A stretch of DNA of 64,000 bases from the NCBI RefSeq assembly GCF_000004825.1, contig NW_008805063.1, positions 1,364,857 through 1,428,856 on the forward strand, in the 5' to 3' direction. Each line of letters begins with the position of its first letter. The first letter of the stretch is position 1. Made by a program: the position numbers and the translations under genes. The notes under the pieces are model-generated. The model searched no databases. It was not told the origin of the DNA and saw only the letters and a program-made list of their open reading frames with translations. This DNA comes from Heterostelium album PN500. Lineage: Eukaryota; Evosea; Eumycetozoa; Acytosteliales; Acytosteliaceae. Positions 46,851 through 59,737 of the stretch are shown piece by piece.

Positions 46851-47892
46851 CTATACGGTATTAGTTAGTTCATGTGGAGAGGGTGCTTGTGTTGGTGATT
46901 TCTGTTGTTCTTGATTCTGTTGCTGTTGTTGTTGTTTCAAGAGTTCTTGTTGTTGTTTTTGCTGTTGTGCAGCTTGTTGTTGCTTTTGCTGTTGTGCAGC
47001 TTGTTGCTGTTGATTTACAGATGTTGTTTGTTGCGTAGTTTGTTGTACAGTTTGTTGTTGTTGTTGAACGACTTCCTTATCGATTAACTTTCCTTTTGCA
47101 GTGAGATATCTCAGAGCATGATATTTAAATAACGATGGATACTGGTTGAAATTACGATGCAGTGCCAGCACGCCTTCGTCTTTCTCGAGTAGCAAGTCTA
47201 TCAGTGCATTCTCTTGGGCGCTGGTGAGACGTGCAGTCTCCTCGACGACGCCACTGCCTATAGTCTTGCCGAGTCGGTGAACAAACTGAATGGCTTGATC
47301 CAACTTTAACAACTCCTTATCCTTTATATCGAGAGTGACATTACGTTTAGGTATCGGTTCGAATCTAGACCAGAAAATTACACCACCGTCCGGAACCATC
47401 TTTAAATCACGATTCTTTGAACAGGGTTCTGTGAAATGTGGTGGTGTCCACCTCGAAATAAACTTTACATCTGAAGAATCCATTTGAACTCCTGGAAATA
47501 GTGCTGGTTGATGTTTTAAAATCTAGATCAATCACTATTATTAGTTTATAATTATTCAAAGCAATGTTGGTTGAATTTCTATCAATACTAACTTCATTCT
47601 TTAATCTATTTATATTATTAGTTCTAACAATGATTGATACCATCTCACCATCGGGGTATTCAATGGTTCTAATCAACTTTCCAAAGACATATGTTTTTAT
47701 ACCATGAAATACAATTGAAGCACCCTTTAATAAATATAATTTTAATATATATCTCTATATTAATGATATAACAATTTATTTTTATTGTATACTTACACCC
47801 ATATATCTCCAACCACCTTCAATAAAAGTGATAGCAGGTACAGCCTTTGCAACTATTGCACCCATAGCAAAAAATACCCATGATCCTGTCAT
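46851..47892 (-). CDS. Membrane-anchored protein with Gln-rich tail, three exons, unknown function
   Basis: Translation starts at ATG 47892 with MTGSWVFFAMGAIVAKAVPA, a hydrophobic N-terminal segment that could be a signal anchor. A GTAAGT intron (about 47715-47797) leads to GASIVFHGIKTYVFGKLIRT. A second intron with a GTTAGT donor (about 47524-47592) leads to ILKHQPALFPGVQMDSSDVK. The C-terminal domain (about residues 85-240) is soluble, with LTSAQENALIDLLLEKDEG and YPSLFKYHALRYLT. It ends in Gln-rich repeats. I do not recognise the family. An overlapping longer frame across the second intron is excluded because only the spliced form gives a continuous domain. Confidence 0.65.
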
Positions 47893-48398
47893 TTTAGTCT
47901 ATTTATATAATATATTTGATATATATATATATATTTACTATTAATAATAATAGATTATAAAAACAAAGTTCACTTTTAATGCTTAAATTATGAATCTATC
48001 ATTTAAACTACAGCCTAATTAATTAAACAAGTGATGATGGATTTAGTCATCATTTCAAAAAAAACAAAAAAAATTAAAAATAAAATAGAAAAAATGACAT
48101 AAGCAATAGTTATTTTAATTAGATCTTTTCGATATCAATTTTGTTATTACTTTAATTACATATCTTTATTGAAAGAAGACAAGTGTTTTTGAAGTTTTAA
48201 AAAACAAAATGAACTAATTAATTAGTCGTTCACTTTGTTGATTTTGGGTATTGTTATTATTACTTTTTTGGGTAGAGGTTGATTTTGATCGATATAATCT
48301 TAATATACTGTATTTAAATAGTGTGGTGAATGATAAAATGTTGTTGTTGTGTTGTTGTTATGATGATATTATTACTATTGGTTGTATTGATTGGATGT
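47893..48398. other. AT-rich intergenic stretch
   Basis: The region lies between a gene start (47892) and a gene end (48399) on the same strand. It contains poly-A/T and a GTT-rich segment near 48340. I see no gene or stable structure. Confidence 0.5.
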
Positions 48399-49214
48399 TT
48401 ATTTTGGTTTGATTGTTTGTAATACACCCTGGAATCCAGCCAACAATGGATTCTCTGATTTCTCTATCTTATTTTGAGTTTCATAATTTGATACAACAAT
48501 ATTTGGATTGGTTTCCAACACCAATCCACCCATTACTATTTCATCTAATATATAATGAACCTAAAAACAAACAATAATTGTTATATTAATAAACTTTTTA
48601 AATTGTGCACAACAACAACAACCAGCAATCATCCGATCCGATTACTGCTATCTCTATATTCGAATGAGACATACCTTATCAATATGGAAAATCAAATGTA
48701 ATTCACAAACATTTTCAAAACCTATTATTGTTATTTATTTAATATAAATTAGTATACTATTAAAACAACAAATAATAACTTATCAATAATAGATTATTGT
48801 TTTGTAAACATACATTTATCAAGAGTCTCTACAAAGGTTTGAATAAGATCGATCATAGATAATTCACTCTCTGATGAATCGACAACGAATATAAAATAAA
48901 GTGTAGCATAATGTCTATAGATGATCTTTGTGTCTTTATCGAAAATATCTTCAACCTCTAAGAAATTGCATGCACGATCCGATCTCTTTGATACCAATAA
49001 GAATAGATCTCTAATTATCTGTTGTTGTTTCTCTACACTCTTTTATATTATATGAAATTATCGTTAATTATATGTAAATAAAGTGTAATATATAAACCAC
49101 CTCTAAACCTAGATTAAAACTAAAAACATTAAACTAAACACCTACAACATGTTCATAAAACTTTGTTAATCTGGCTTTACCATGATTATTTATAATAAGT
49201 ATTGCTTTTATCAT
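48399..49214 (-). CDS. ap3s1: AP-3 complex sigma subunit, four exons
   Basis: This is the small subunit of the AP-3 clathrin-type adaptor, which sorts cargo to endolysosomal compartments. Exons join in phase to give about 167 residues: MIKAILIINNHGKARLTKFY, then EKQQQIIRDLFLLVSKRSDR, NFLEVEDIFDKDTKIIYRHY, FIFVVDSSESELSMIDLIQ, CFENVCELHLIFHIDK and YILDEIVMGGLVLETN. It ends GFQGVLQTIKPK. The Leu-Val-Ser-Lys-Arg and CNF features fit AP-3 better than AP-1 or AP-2 sigma. Introns carry GTAGGT and GTATGT donors. Length and order are normal for the family. Confidence 0.93.
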
Positions 49215-50309
49215 TGCTATATCTATGTATTTTTTAATAAAGAATATATTAAAAAGATCTGACCAGCTGGGTGTTTTAAGTTTTTTAAAAAAAAAAAAAA
49301 AATAGTTTTGAAATAAAATAAAAAAAAAAACTTTTAATTTGATTTTTCTGTTTAAAAATTGTTTATTTTTCTTTCATTTCCACTTTAAAATATTCAATTG
49401 ATTTGATTGTTTATTTATTAAACAACAAAAGGTTATGGTTTAGGTGGTTGTGGGTCGTCGCAGGGAAGTTGTAAACATCATCTATTTGACAATGTTTAGG
49501 AAATGCTTTGTTTCACTGTGATTGCTGTTGCAAGCACAGATCCACTAGTTTTGCGAGTAAGCTGTATAGCTTGCCTCTTCTTCCGCGGCGGACGACTATT
49601 GCTAATTGACAGTAGGATAAATTTCATTTTCGATGTAGCACAATCCCGTTTATGCAGCCTATTCCATGTCTAATCAATTGACATTGTTAACTTAAAAGCT
49701 TCTTGATAGGTTTTGTTTTCTTTATTAATGGGATTGATTCTTAATGTTATAAATAACAAAATCAAAATAAAACAAATATTAAATCTGTTAAAAAAAACAG
49801 AAAACCCAATTTTTTAGTGTGAAGAAAATAAAATTATCTAATTTTTTTTTTTTGTTTGATTTTCAAAGTTCTTTTAATGTTACAACAAAAACAAAAACAA
49901 CAACTAAAATAAAAATAAAAAAATATTAAATTTATTATTATATTGGTAGACTGTATAGAGCTGTTTAAATATCATTGTTAATAACTATTGTAACTACTTC
50001 TTCAAATACTATTGTAGAGAAACAAAGTGAACTTCATAATTTCCTTTTCGAACACAAACCCAATCACTTTAAACAAATATATTTTTCTTTTTTTTTTTGC
50101 CACATCATTAAATTTATTTTTCATGTTTTTGATAACTTTTAGACTGACATAAATCACAAATAAATATATTTATTAAGATTTAATTTATATTTAATCATGT
50201 CAAATTGTCAGTCAAAGTCAAATTGAGCGAGAAGAAAGTGGTAAAGTGTGATATAAAAACAAATTGTTGTTGATTTTGGAAATTAAAGTTTGGAATTTTT
50301 AAATCCAAA
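49215..50309. other. Intergenic region with a GC-rich island
   Basis: Most of it is AT-rich with A/T runs. An island at about 49440-49690 is far richer in G and C (GGGTCGTCGCAGGG, CTTCCGCGGCGGACG). On the minus strand it holds an open frame of 57 codons (49496-49669), including SNSRPPRKKRQAIQLTRKT. It could be a coding relic or a structured RNA. No identity is apparent. Confidence 0.5.
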
Positions 50310-51082
50310 AAAGGAAATATACCCTACCTTCAATGGTGGATCTATCTCATTTTTTAACAAAACCTTTGGTGCAGCTTATGGATAGGAGTAATGGTTTCTA
50401 TTCATTTAACTATATACCAATGCCAACCATTTTAATTGGAGAATCCAGCTGTCTAGGTGGAGATGGATTCATATCAGTTAACAATCCAAGATCTGATCAT
50501 GTCTACAAGTTATTCACTGATTTCGAGAGTTTATATGCATTGCCTGAATTTGGACAAAAAACTACTAATAACTTTACAAATTTGTATCCTGGACAATACA
50601 CCCTTTCCATTTCCAACAGAGATAGATATATGTGCGAAAATACTATATGACAGTTTATAAATTCAAAGGAATTCTCAACTGAAGCTAATATAATCAATCA
50701 ATGTGTTCAAGGTACCAATGGAGTTGTCAAACTTTCAAGTTTCTATGGTGGTGATATCTATACAATCAATGGAACAGTGTACAACACCAACAATCCATCC
50801 TTACCACCTGGATTCTATCTTATCAATGTCACCATGGGTTCAGGAACATGTAACACTACTTTAGGCAATGAAGTTACAGTTGAAAAAAGTATTATTAGTT
50901 CAAGCATCAGCTCATCATCATGTGAAACCATTCACATCTCTACAAGTGCACCACTCAGCAATAATTTTAACCCGCCAAGAAAGTTTTGTATTGAAAATTT
51001 AAGTTTTTTTTGTTATTTTGTCCCTGTTCGAAATTTAATTTATAAGTTCTTTTTTATTACTAATCTGAATCATTTTTTTTAA
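50310..51082 (+). pseudogene. Decayed cell-surface or extracellular-matrix protein gene fragment
   Basis: The plus strand reads EIYPTFNGGSISFFNKTFG in one frame, then in another FNYIPMPTILIGESSCLGG, NFTNLYPGQYTLSISNRDR, a stop, and then SFYGGDIYTINGTVYNTNN, PGFYLINVTMGSGTCNTTLG. Two breaks are evident. PGQYTLSI and PGFYLINV with paired cysteines are typical of the repeated beta-sandwich modules in dictyostelid surface proteins. No start or transmembrane anchor is present. It resembles the fragment at 26330 in character. Confidence 0.6.
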
Positions 51083-51371
51083 AATAATTAATAAGAACTT
51101 TAGTAATATGAAAATTTTATTATTTAATCAATTCCTATTTATTTTTTGGTAATCACAGCAAAATGAAACTGATCGAAAATTAAACAAAAAAAAGGTTTGT
51201 TTGGAATAGTTAATTTGTTAAAGCATGGAAAATAACAAAAAAATTTATTTGGAACTATTAGAAACAAAAGATAGAAAAAAAGAGTATAATACAGCAAATA
51301 ATAATCAACCTTAATCATAGTATCTTTTTCATCTTCATCTGATACAAGCAGTATAAAAATAATAATAGGAG

Positions 51372-51578
51372 AATCAGGTTTATCAAAATGAAGTGAAAGT
51401 CTCTTTTTTAATCAAGATCGAAACAAACTTGGAAACTTCCAACTCTAAGCGATGTCCCTCATCCTTAGAAATTCCGTGCCACTCATGTTCTCCTGGTTTA
51501 ATAGAAATTCATGATTTGTCTGAGAGAGAAATCATTGATCTTATTAAATTAGGAGATTCAGATTGGATATATAATTGA
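51372..51578 (+). CDS. Short orphan frame, possible last exon
   Basis: After GAATCAG, a possible acceptor, the frame reads VYQNEVKVSFLIKIETNLE, then KRCPSSLEIPCHSCSPGL and HDLSEREIIDLIKLGDSDW, ending at TGA 51576-51578. No upstream exon can be joined with confidence. It converges with the ARM-repeat gene. The clustered cysteines may bind metal. Function is unknown. Confidence 0.35.
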   Translation, partial: NQVYQNEVKVSFLIKIETNLETSNSKRCPSSLEIPCHSCSPGLIEIHDLSEREIIDLIKLGDSDWIYN

Positions 51579-51719
51579 ATAAACAGTTTGAAATATTTTT
51601 CCTCTTTATTTAATAGAATCAAGATTTTATAATTTATCTATCAAAAAAAAACATCACATACACTTTTCTCAATAAGAAACAAACAATCAAATACAACTTG
51701 ATTGATTTATTTTATTTAT

Positions 51720-53606
51720 TTATTTATTTGTAACAGAGAAACAGGTATAATCTTTTTCAAAATCAATACCCATACCAAAATCCTCAAAAAGAGCTTGGGA
51801 AAAAGCGTTAAGCCTAGATGTTGATAATCTCTTGTGGAATCTATGTCTTTTAAATCTCGATTGAATTTCCAATTCCGGTCGAGAATCAGACATACTCAAC
51901 AAGCTTGCCATTACCTTGTACAATGGGAAAAAACTATAGGCTCTTTCATATTTACCAATCTCAAATAATTTGATGAAGAAATCGATAGCATCCAGGTCGA
52001 CTATTAACAATTTGGTATAATCGTAAATCTCCGATTCTATTATATTTGTAAATATAAATTCTATTTCCTGATATTTTAAATTAGAATTAATGTTTCTTCT
52101 TTTTTTTTTTTTTTTTTTGATTTGTTTTCACAATAAAGATCGATAGTTACTCTTAATACGGTTGATTTAAATTCAGTTAGATTTAGGTTGATTATAAACT
52201 TTAATATACCAGAGTCGATGACCAGTTTGATTTGATCCTGTGTTCCACACGCAATGTTTGATGTTGCCCAAAGTGAAACACGGACCACTTCCATGTCTTT
52301 AACACTCTGAACTACACTTGCCAAATATGGAAACACTCCGAAATCCAATACAGTTTGTGTTTGTAAATCACTTCCTGATAGTAAATCACCAATAAATGTA
52401 AGTGCTGGTAACAATTGCCTGTTATTTTTTAAAAAGAATAATAATTTTAGTAAAAAGATATCAAACATCTATATTTTTAACTAATCTATCTACATTTTTA
52501 TAGGACGATCATGTTCCAGAAATTTAAATAATCTTGGAAATACTTTGTATTGCTTTACCAAATTGATGATACCATGTAGGTAGTCGACGTTCGAATAGGT
52601 GTTCTTTGCAATGAAAACCAATCCACTGAGTGCTTCTTTAATGATCAAAGGATTTGATGAATCCAAACTATCTGATATAAATTTAAAATATCTGCTAACC
52701 TAAAATTTATATTTTTGAATGTAGATTATTTAGTTAATCTATTATTCATTCATTCCATTCATTCCTATTCATTCTTCTGTAAGAATTTAAATATACATAC
52801 CAAAATCATTGGTGGTCTTGGAGAATATAATGAAAAGTTTGCAAATAACCAAAGAATTGCAATTCTAATCGATTCAATTGTGCTCTCGCTCGAATCACCG
52901 ATTCTGTTTATAACCCTCAGCACTGATGATATCAAAGTGGCATTCATTAATTCATCTCGCAACTCTGTCGATTCACCAACAATATTTGACAGAGTAATTA
53001 AAATATATAGTACAACCTGAATATTAGGTGATTCTAAAAAGTTTAACCTAACAAGTGTTTATGTTTAGTTTACGAATATATCAAACATTAATGTTTAAAT
53101 AAACATCATCATCATCTTTACTTACAATATATCTAAACCACCATCTACTATCAATTTTCTGCAATCATTAGCATCACCTTTAGATATCTAAAAACAAATA
53201 TATATTACGATTGTTGTTTCTTTGTTAATATTAATAAAGATAAATAGATAAAGATAGATAGATTAATTGACAGAGGAATGATTCTAATACATACTATTCT
53301 TATTGTTCTAGCACTTTGTATCTGTATTTCTGTTGATCCATTGCATAGTAGATTATAAACTCTTGGTATCAAACCCATTGATAAATATTTATCGGTCATA
53401 TCATTCTTAATTTCATTTTTAAATATGGTTAGAAACACTTTACAAACTATCATGATATGAATTTCACATACAAATATCAATGCTCTTATATCTTCAAGAG
53501 ATTCTAAAATTAATTTCTCATCTTGAGTATATAGCTTTTCTATTGTCTCTTTAAGATGATCACGGGCATTTAAAGTAACACTAAGATCTATTGTATCTGA
53601 ATCCAT
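51720..53606 (-). CDS. Divergent importin-alpha-like armadillo-repeat protein, about six exons
   Basis: Exons joined in phase give MDSDTIDLSVTLNARDHLK, SMGLIPRVYNLLCNGSTEI, ISKGDANDCRKLIVDGGLDI, FLESPNIQVVLYILITLSNI, AILWLFANFSLYSPRPPMIL, GLVFIAKNTYSNVDYLHGI, LLPALTFIGDLLSGSDLQTQ, VSLWATSNIACGTQDQIKL, and finally EIEFIFTNIIESEIYDYTK. The order and the W..SN and W..AN positions are those of importin-alpha ARM repeats. There is no basic IBB domain at the N-terminus, and several ladder Trp/Asn residues are replaced. It is probably a fast-evolving paralogue that may not carry classical NLS cargo. The C-terminus (SRFKRHRFHKRLS) is basic. Confidence 0.7.
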
Positions 53607-53930
53607 CTTTATATAAAACTTTAATAACTATAACAATATAATTTACATGAAAAAATAATCAGTTTTAGAGATCTTTTTTTTTTTTAATCAATATTTCATG
53701 AATTGCAAAAATTGGGAAAACAAAAATTCTAATAAAATTAAATTGCTACTCATAATAATGGGAACTTACCAATTTGCAATATATAGAGATAAATAGTGAA
53801 TCAAATGAAATTATATGATTGATCAATGCATTTATTAGGAAAAAAATAATTTTATTTTATTGTTAAAAAAAAAGGTACCAGTTTTTTATATTGGATTATT
53901 ATTATTATTGTTATTAATGTTAATGTTGAT

Positions 53931-56900
53931 TTAAGAAAGATGGAAAGATGATTGACCTTCTTTCATTGCGTATATAAGCTTTGTTTTCATAATTTCTTTG
54001 GTGGTGTAATCTGGAAGTTTGATATAATTTGTACATGACATGACACTAAGTAATGAATCGTCAGCAGATGCCGGTGGGTTGTTGTGCTTCTTTACGATGG
54101 TGAGTCTAGGGTTGAGACCCTTGAAGCCTTGGATCGGAAGGTGTGGACTACCAGTGATGAAAAGGAGGAACTGTTTTCTTTCGTCCGGTGTGAAATTAGA
54201 GAGAATCTTAAAGAAGTTCTGAACGGCAATACTCGAGTTGGTGTATCCGTGGTCACACTTGGTACTCTCCATCAATGAATCCACTGTCCAATCGTTATCG
54301 GAACCTGTCAGTGAACCACACAACAACGATTCAACCTCCTGTATCGAGAATGGACCGAGTGAAGTGAGAGGGAAGATCTGATTGAATCCCTCTTTGAAAG
54401 CATCGATCTGCTGAATCACACCGGAATATAAAAAGTTCATTACCACCAAATTCAAATATTCCTCCAAATTATTTAATGTAACATTAATATTTGTTCCATT
54501 TTCCTAGTTTAAAACAAAAATAATTATTATGTTAATATAATAAATCTAGTTAATTAAATCAATCTTATTAAATAACTCTTACTTTAAGTTCCCAATTTGG
54601 ATAACCTGGTAAAACAAAATCTAAACATAAATCTTCGATTGTGGCACCATCAATTCTAAGTTTGGAAATTTCGGTTTGTTTTTCTTGAGTGCTCAGCTGA
54701 GTGTTGTTGTTGATATCTTTCATCTTGAGAACTACTTTGTAAAGACTGGCAAGTGAATTGTAAAGGGATGGTGCAATAATTTTGAGATCCTCAAACGATA
54801 GATCCTTATTGGTCATATATTTATAAAATGGCTTTGAGAGTGGAAGATCCACCAGTCTCTGATCGAAAAATGCTTTGGCAACAAAGGTTCCCAAGAATTT
54901 AAAGTAGTCGAGAATCTTCTTTGGCACGGTGCCAGGAATCAGTGGTTTGGGGAACAATCCACCGGCATTATATACATAAGGTGAGGTGCTGTCAGCATTC
55001 GCGACCAAACTCTCAGAGTCGCAGTACCAGAGATTCAAATCTTTTCTCTGCACCTCACGAGACACCAATGTGAAGAACTCCAGGGTTGGACCCAATCCAG
55101 TACCGACCTCGCCAAAGTACTCAACCTCCAAGATTGATTTGGTCTTTCCGTACAACTCCATCACCTTGACGGCAGAGTCCAATATACGGTTTCTATATAT
55201 TCTAACCTTTTGACGCTGGATTCTACCGACACGCACCTCTCCTTGTTGGCCACTTCGCGAATCGTGTGTCTGGCGAATGAGATCCTGACGTTGTTGGAGA
55301 GTGGACAGAGCTCTTGCAATGCCAAACGAGGTGGAGTAGAAGAATAAACGCTTACACTCGAATGGGAAGAGGAATGGACAATAGGTGAGTAGTTGCTTGC
55401 ACCAATCGGGAAGTGCACCACCACACAGTGCCAATGGATCTTGAAGCTGACGCATCACCTTGGCAGTGAGTTTCTGTGAAACAAACTCTGTCTGTGATAT
55501 GTAGTTCTTGTCGAATGCATAGGTCGACTGTAGAGTATGACTAAAGTTCAATGTATATAATATTCTGAGTAGTGATATAATCTCGTAGGTGGTATCGTTC
55601 GATGACAGCGGGAAGGTGTGTCCTTCTTCGAGGAAACTGACAACACTCGATTCACCTAAATTTTTAATCGATGGTTTGGTTGTGGTTGCTGCGAGTTGTT
55701 GTGAGTTGGGTTGCTCAATCTCTGACGGTGTCAAATAACGATACTTCAAGGTGTGAGTACCTTCCCATAATCTATTAGTTGGTATTGAACCTTCATTGGA
55801 TTGATCGATACCATACGAACTATTATTGTTGTTATTATTGTTGTTGTTATTGTTATTGGCGACCAAAAGTGAACTTGATGATTTTGCAATCTTTTGAACA
55901 GCTTGGAATATGGTGAAACTTGGAAGAAGTCGTTGTCCATCTACAAAGATTGCCAGCTTTGGTGCTGGTCCTGAAGAGCCTGGCTGTACACTTGATGAAG
56001 ATGCTGTCAAAGGTGTTTGTGGTGGGGTTGTAGACATTGGTGAGTTTGGTTGCACATGTGAGGAAGATGATGCAGAGGAGGAGGAAGCCAATGGAGCAGC
56101 ATTACTACTGCTGCTGCTGCTACTGGTGGTTGTAGTTGTGGTGGTGGTGGTCGATGTGTTGCTGGTTGGCACTGGAATGGTGCCAGATGAGGAGAGTGAA
56201 GCATCGCTGACTTTTACATCGTGGACAGGCTCTGTTTCTCCTTCGTTTACATCTTCGTTGTTTTGCAACAACTCGTCGTCTTCGTAGTCGTCGTGGTAGT
56301 CTTCATCGTCGTCTTCATCCTCCGATTTCTCTTTGATGCTAGTCGACGAGTGGATTGGTGTCGATGATTTCGGTGAGCTGCTGTCAGTCTTGGTTGGAGT
56401 GGTCGGAGTGGCGTCGGCCTGTTGCTTCTGAATGACACGTGATGTCAAGAACTCCTCGATCGCTGTGATAGTAGCAAGTGGTTCGATCAACACGACATTC
56501 AGTGAGTAGTCTTTGAGTGAATCGTCGGAACCTTCTTTGACCAACTTCAACTTGAATGGCTGTGCGAGGTATTTCAATCCAGAGCTGGTTCCACCGACCT
56601 CATTGATGTTAATTGCGAAACGCTCAACTTTGGTCAGTGCATCGTGCAACTTTTGGACCAACAGTGAGAGGAGAATGGTGTGACTGCTCGACGGTTTGAT
56701 AGGAGAAGAGGAAATAGTTCGATTCTCATTCTTGTATGGCACTAAAAACACCCTACAGAAACACTCTACATGATTCTTGACGTCGCCACGAGTCAAATAG
56801 GAGAGGATGCTCGATACCAGACCACTGTGGAGGAACTCGAATGCAGAGACACCCTCCTTTGTGGTGAGACAAGCACTGATCTCTTGAAGCACCTCTATTC

Positions 56901-59737
56901 CAGCCTCGTTGTAGCACCTGTACAGACGGTCACTCAGATTCTTGAGTGACTTCAACTCGTCAGTTGAAAGACTGTCGACATTGGTGAAATCCTTTGATGA
57001 AAGATATTTCTCTTTGAATTTACGTGCTTCCTTACAAACAAATGATTTCATGTCGTCGGGTGGCGACGATGTGCTGCCTCCGCTTGTTACCGATGTTGTA
57101 GTTGTGGTAGTGGTGGCAGTCAGTGGCGATTGAGAAGGTACCGACGATGACGGTGTGTTTGGAGGGAATTGCATTGGTGAACCAACAAAGAATGAGTTTG
57201 CGCCAAATGGAGAGCTGGCCAGAGGTGGTGGGATTCCACGTTGTGGAGTGGTCGGAATCGAGATGGGAATGGAGCTAGAGGAAGAGGAAGAGGCATGCGA
57301 TTTCGATGGTGACGATGATTGTCCTGTGATGCCAGCACTCGATTGCTGACTCTCTGTATTTAGAATTGGCTCGAGCTTGGAGAGACGATCGATCTCATAG
57401 ATGACACCCTCACGCTTAAAGTAGCGCTCAAAGATCGATGGTAGTTTCTCGAGCATCATCTCTGAGATCTTGAGGGCGTTCGACACGATGGTCATATCAC
57501 GCGAACCAAGCAGACCAGCCAAGAACGAACTGAATGCAAAGTGTTTCAACAACTCGGTCAACATCTCCGGTGTCGAAAAGTAGAGAATCTTGCAGATGGA
57601 ACCGAGACACTTGTAACGAACGGCTGGATTCACAGTGGAAGTGAACATCTCCACCAAGACTATAAACAATCCTTTACCTAGATTGTTAAGGAGCTCTGGT
57701 TGCTCACGGTAAATCTCGATTCTGGCATCCTCTTTCTCGCCAGCGGATTCACGCTTCTTACGAAGTGACCGCTGACCGGTGGAAGCGAGTGCACTAAATT
57801 CTGCGGGAAGTGGCGGTAGTAACTCATTGATCAACGACAAGATCTCATAAGACTGTTGATTGGAACGACTCATTGAACTGGCATCACTGTCCGATGGACA
57901 CAATATCGATTGTATAATATTGGCAATACTCTCTTGAAGTACTACACGTGTCAAGCTTGGACAGCCATGACAGATATTCGATAGGATTCTAATGATTTGA
58001 GTGTATGTAGTTGCACTGAGTGTAATAGTGCTTGTATTCATTCCACTTAATATTCTAACTAAATGTGTAATCAATCCATCGCTAGTTATTGTTTGTAATT
58101 TTGTTTCTGAATCATAGAAACTATCTACCAATCTAGAAAAACATAAACAAACCAGTTCTAAAACTATAATGTTTAAAAAGAAATAGATATATTAAATGTT
58201 AGAATTAATTAATTATTATTATTTTACTAATAGAAGTTAGTTATTACCTTTTGCATCAGAATAAGTTAATAAATTTGATAATATTGGAATGCTGTCTTTG
58301 ATCATCTCGAAACAATCTTGTGGAATCTGACGACAGATGTTGGCAGCGGTGGATAGCGCCATACGCTGGACGCCAGTGGAGAAAAAGTCAAGATAAGAGA
58401 GAACTGCCATCAGACCACCGGCACGAAGCACAGCGGTTGGCTGTTCCAGTGAGATTTTCTCGAGAGTCTGGAGTGATTGCTCTGCCAGATCTATATATTC
58501 GATTGAGAGAAGTTTGCCAATGAGTGTGACGATACCTTGATGGCTGACGACGGACGACACCGAGCCGGGTAGCGCCTCAATCATGTTGGACATTGCACGA
58601 CAGGCCAGCAACATCATCTCGGGGTTGTGCTCCATATTCAGTAGATTTACGAGTGCCGGTGCAAACGAATCCGATGGAAATCCAGCCATTGTATCCTCAG
58701 TAGCAATCGAGAGAAGTTCGCACAACTCGATGAGCGACTCCATCTGTGACGACTCATCGTCACTCTTGAGACCAGAGAGAATCTGCTTCAAACGCGAACG
58801 ACCCTCTATCAGTGTATTTATCAATCCTTCCCGTGAACCACCTCTGAAACCCTGTGAATTGGCGAGTTCATCCATCAAAGCACCTGTAATACCTCTCATT
58901 AAACCTTGTAGCGATGTAGGTGGTGATGTCAAATTGTTATTATTGTTATTGTTGTTGTTATTATTATTAGTGTCTTCTTGTGAAGATGACAAGGTTGTTG
59001 TTGTTGTACTGGTAGTAGCCATAGATTCATCCTTGTCATCCATCATTGAACTATCGATGTTGTCTTCCATTTCCTTTGATGCTGATTGCTTCTTTGATGT
59101 CATTCTCTTTTTTAATGGTTGATGATTTATCTTTTCCTTTGATGCCTCTGCTGTTGTGGTTGGACTAGCTTTCTTTCTCTTTGATAAAGCTGGTGATTTT
59201 GAAGGTGTTGTTGTTGATGTTGTAGTTGTAGTTGTTTTCTTTGATTTACTTGGTGTTCTAAAATAAAAAAAGATATTAGTAATATAATTTATAAATTGTT
59301 TACAATTATTCAATATACACTTACTTTGATTGTTTCTTTGATGATGAAGATGGAGATGATGATGATGATGATGAAGTGGTAGTAGTTGTAGTTGTAGTAG
59401 TTGATTCTGAACTATTATTATTATTGTTGTTGTTGTTGTTGTTATCGGTATCTAGTGAGGATGATGATAATTTGGCAGATGCATTAGCCGCAGCGATTTG
59501 GGAACGAGTTCTGATTATTGAAACAAAAGGTGATGTTGGTGTTCCAGGAACTGCACTAGTTGATGATGATGGTGATGGTGATGTTGATGTTGTAGTTGTT
59601 GTTGTGGTTGTTGGTGTATTGCTATTGTTATTGTTATTTTTGCTTTTAGATGTTGATTCTGAAGTTGTTGATGATGAACTTTTATTGTTCTCTTCAATGC
59701 CGCTGCTGCTAGATTTCCGTTTCTTCTGTCTGTCCAT
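53931..59737 (-). CDS. HECT-type E3 ubiquitin ligase of the TRIP12/UFD4 class, four exons
   Basis: Exon 1 (59737-59325) is Ser/Thr/Asn-rich. After introns, exon 2 (59257 to about 58243) has an ARM-like region with SREGLINTLIEGRSRLKQIL and LIELCELLSIATEDTMAGF, the TRIP12/UFD4 signature. Exon 3 begins at 58163, earlier than the open frame with Met suggests: the segment VLELVCLCFSRLVDSF is coding and restores the phase. It contains large low-complexity inserts and most of the HECT domain (LEVEYFGEVGTGLGPTLEFF). Exon 4 ends the domain, with the catalytic Cys in SVMSCTNYIKLP and FHLS at the end. The total is about 1,900 residues. TRIP12/UFD4 ligases act in the ubiquitin-fusion degradation pathway. 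Confidence 0.92.

Noticed and set aside
56007-57338. His/Pro- and Val-rich frames inside the HECT gene
   Set aside because: Alternative-frame translations of Ser/Thr/Pro repeats of the ligase.
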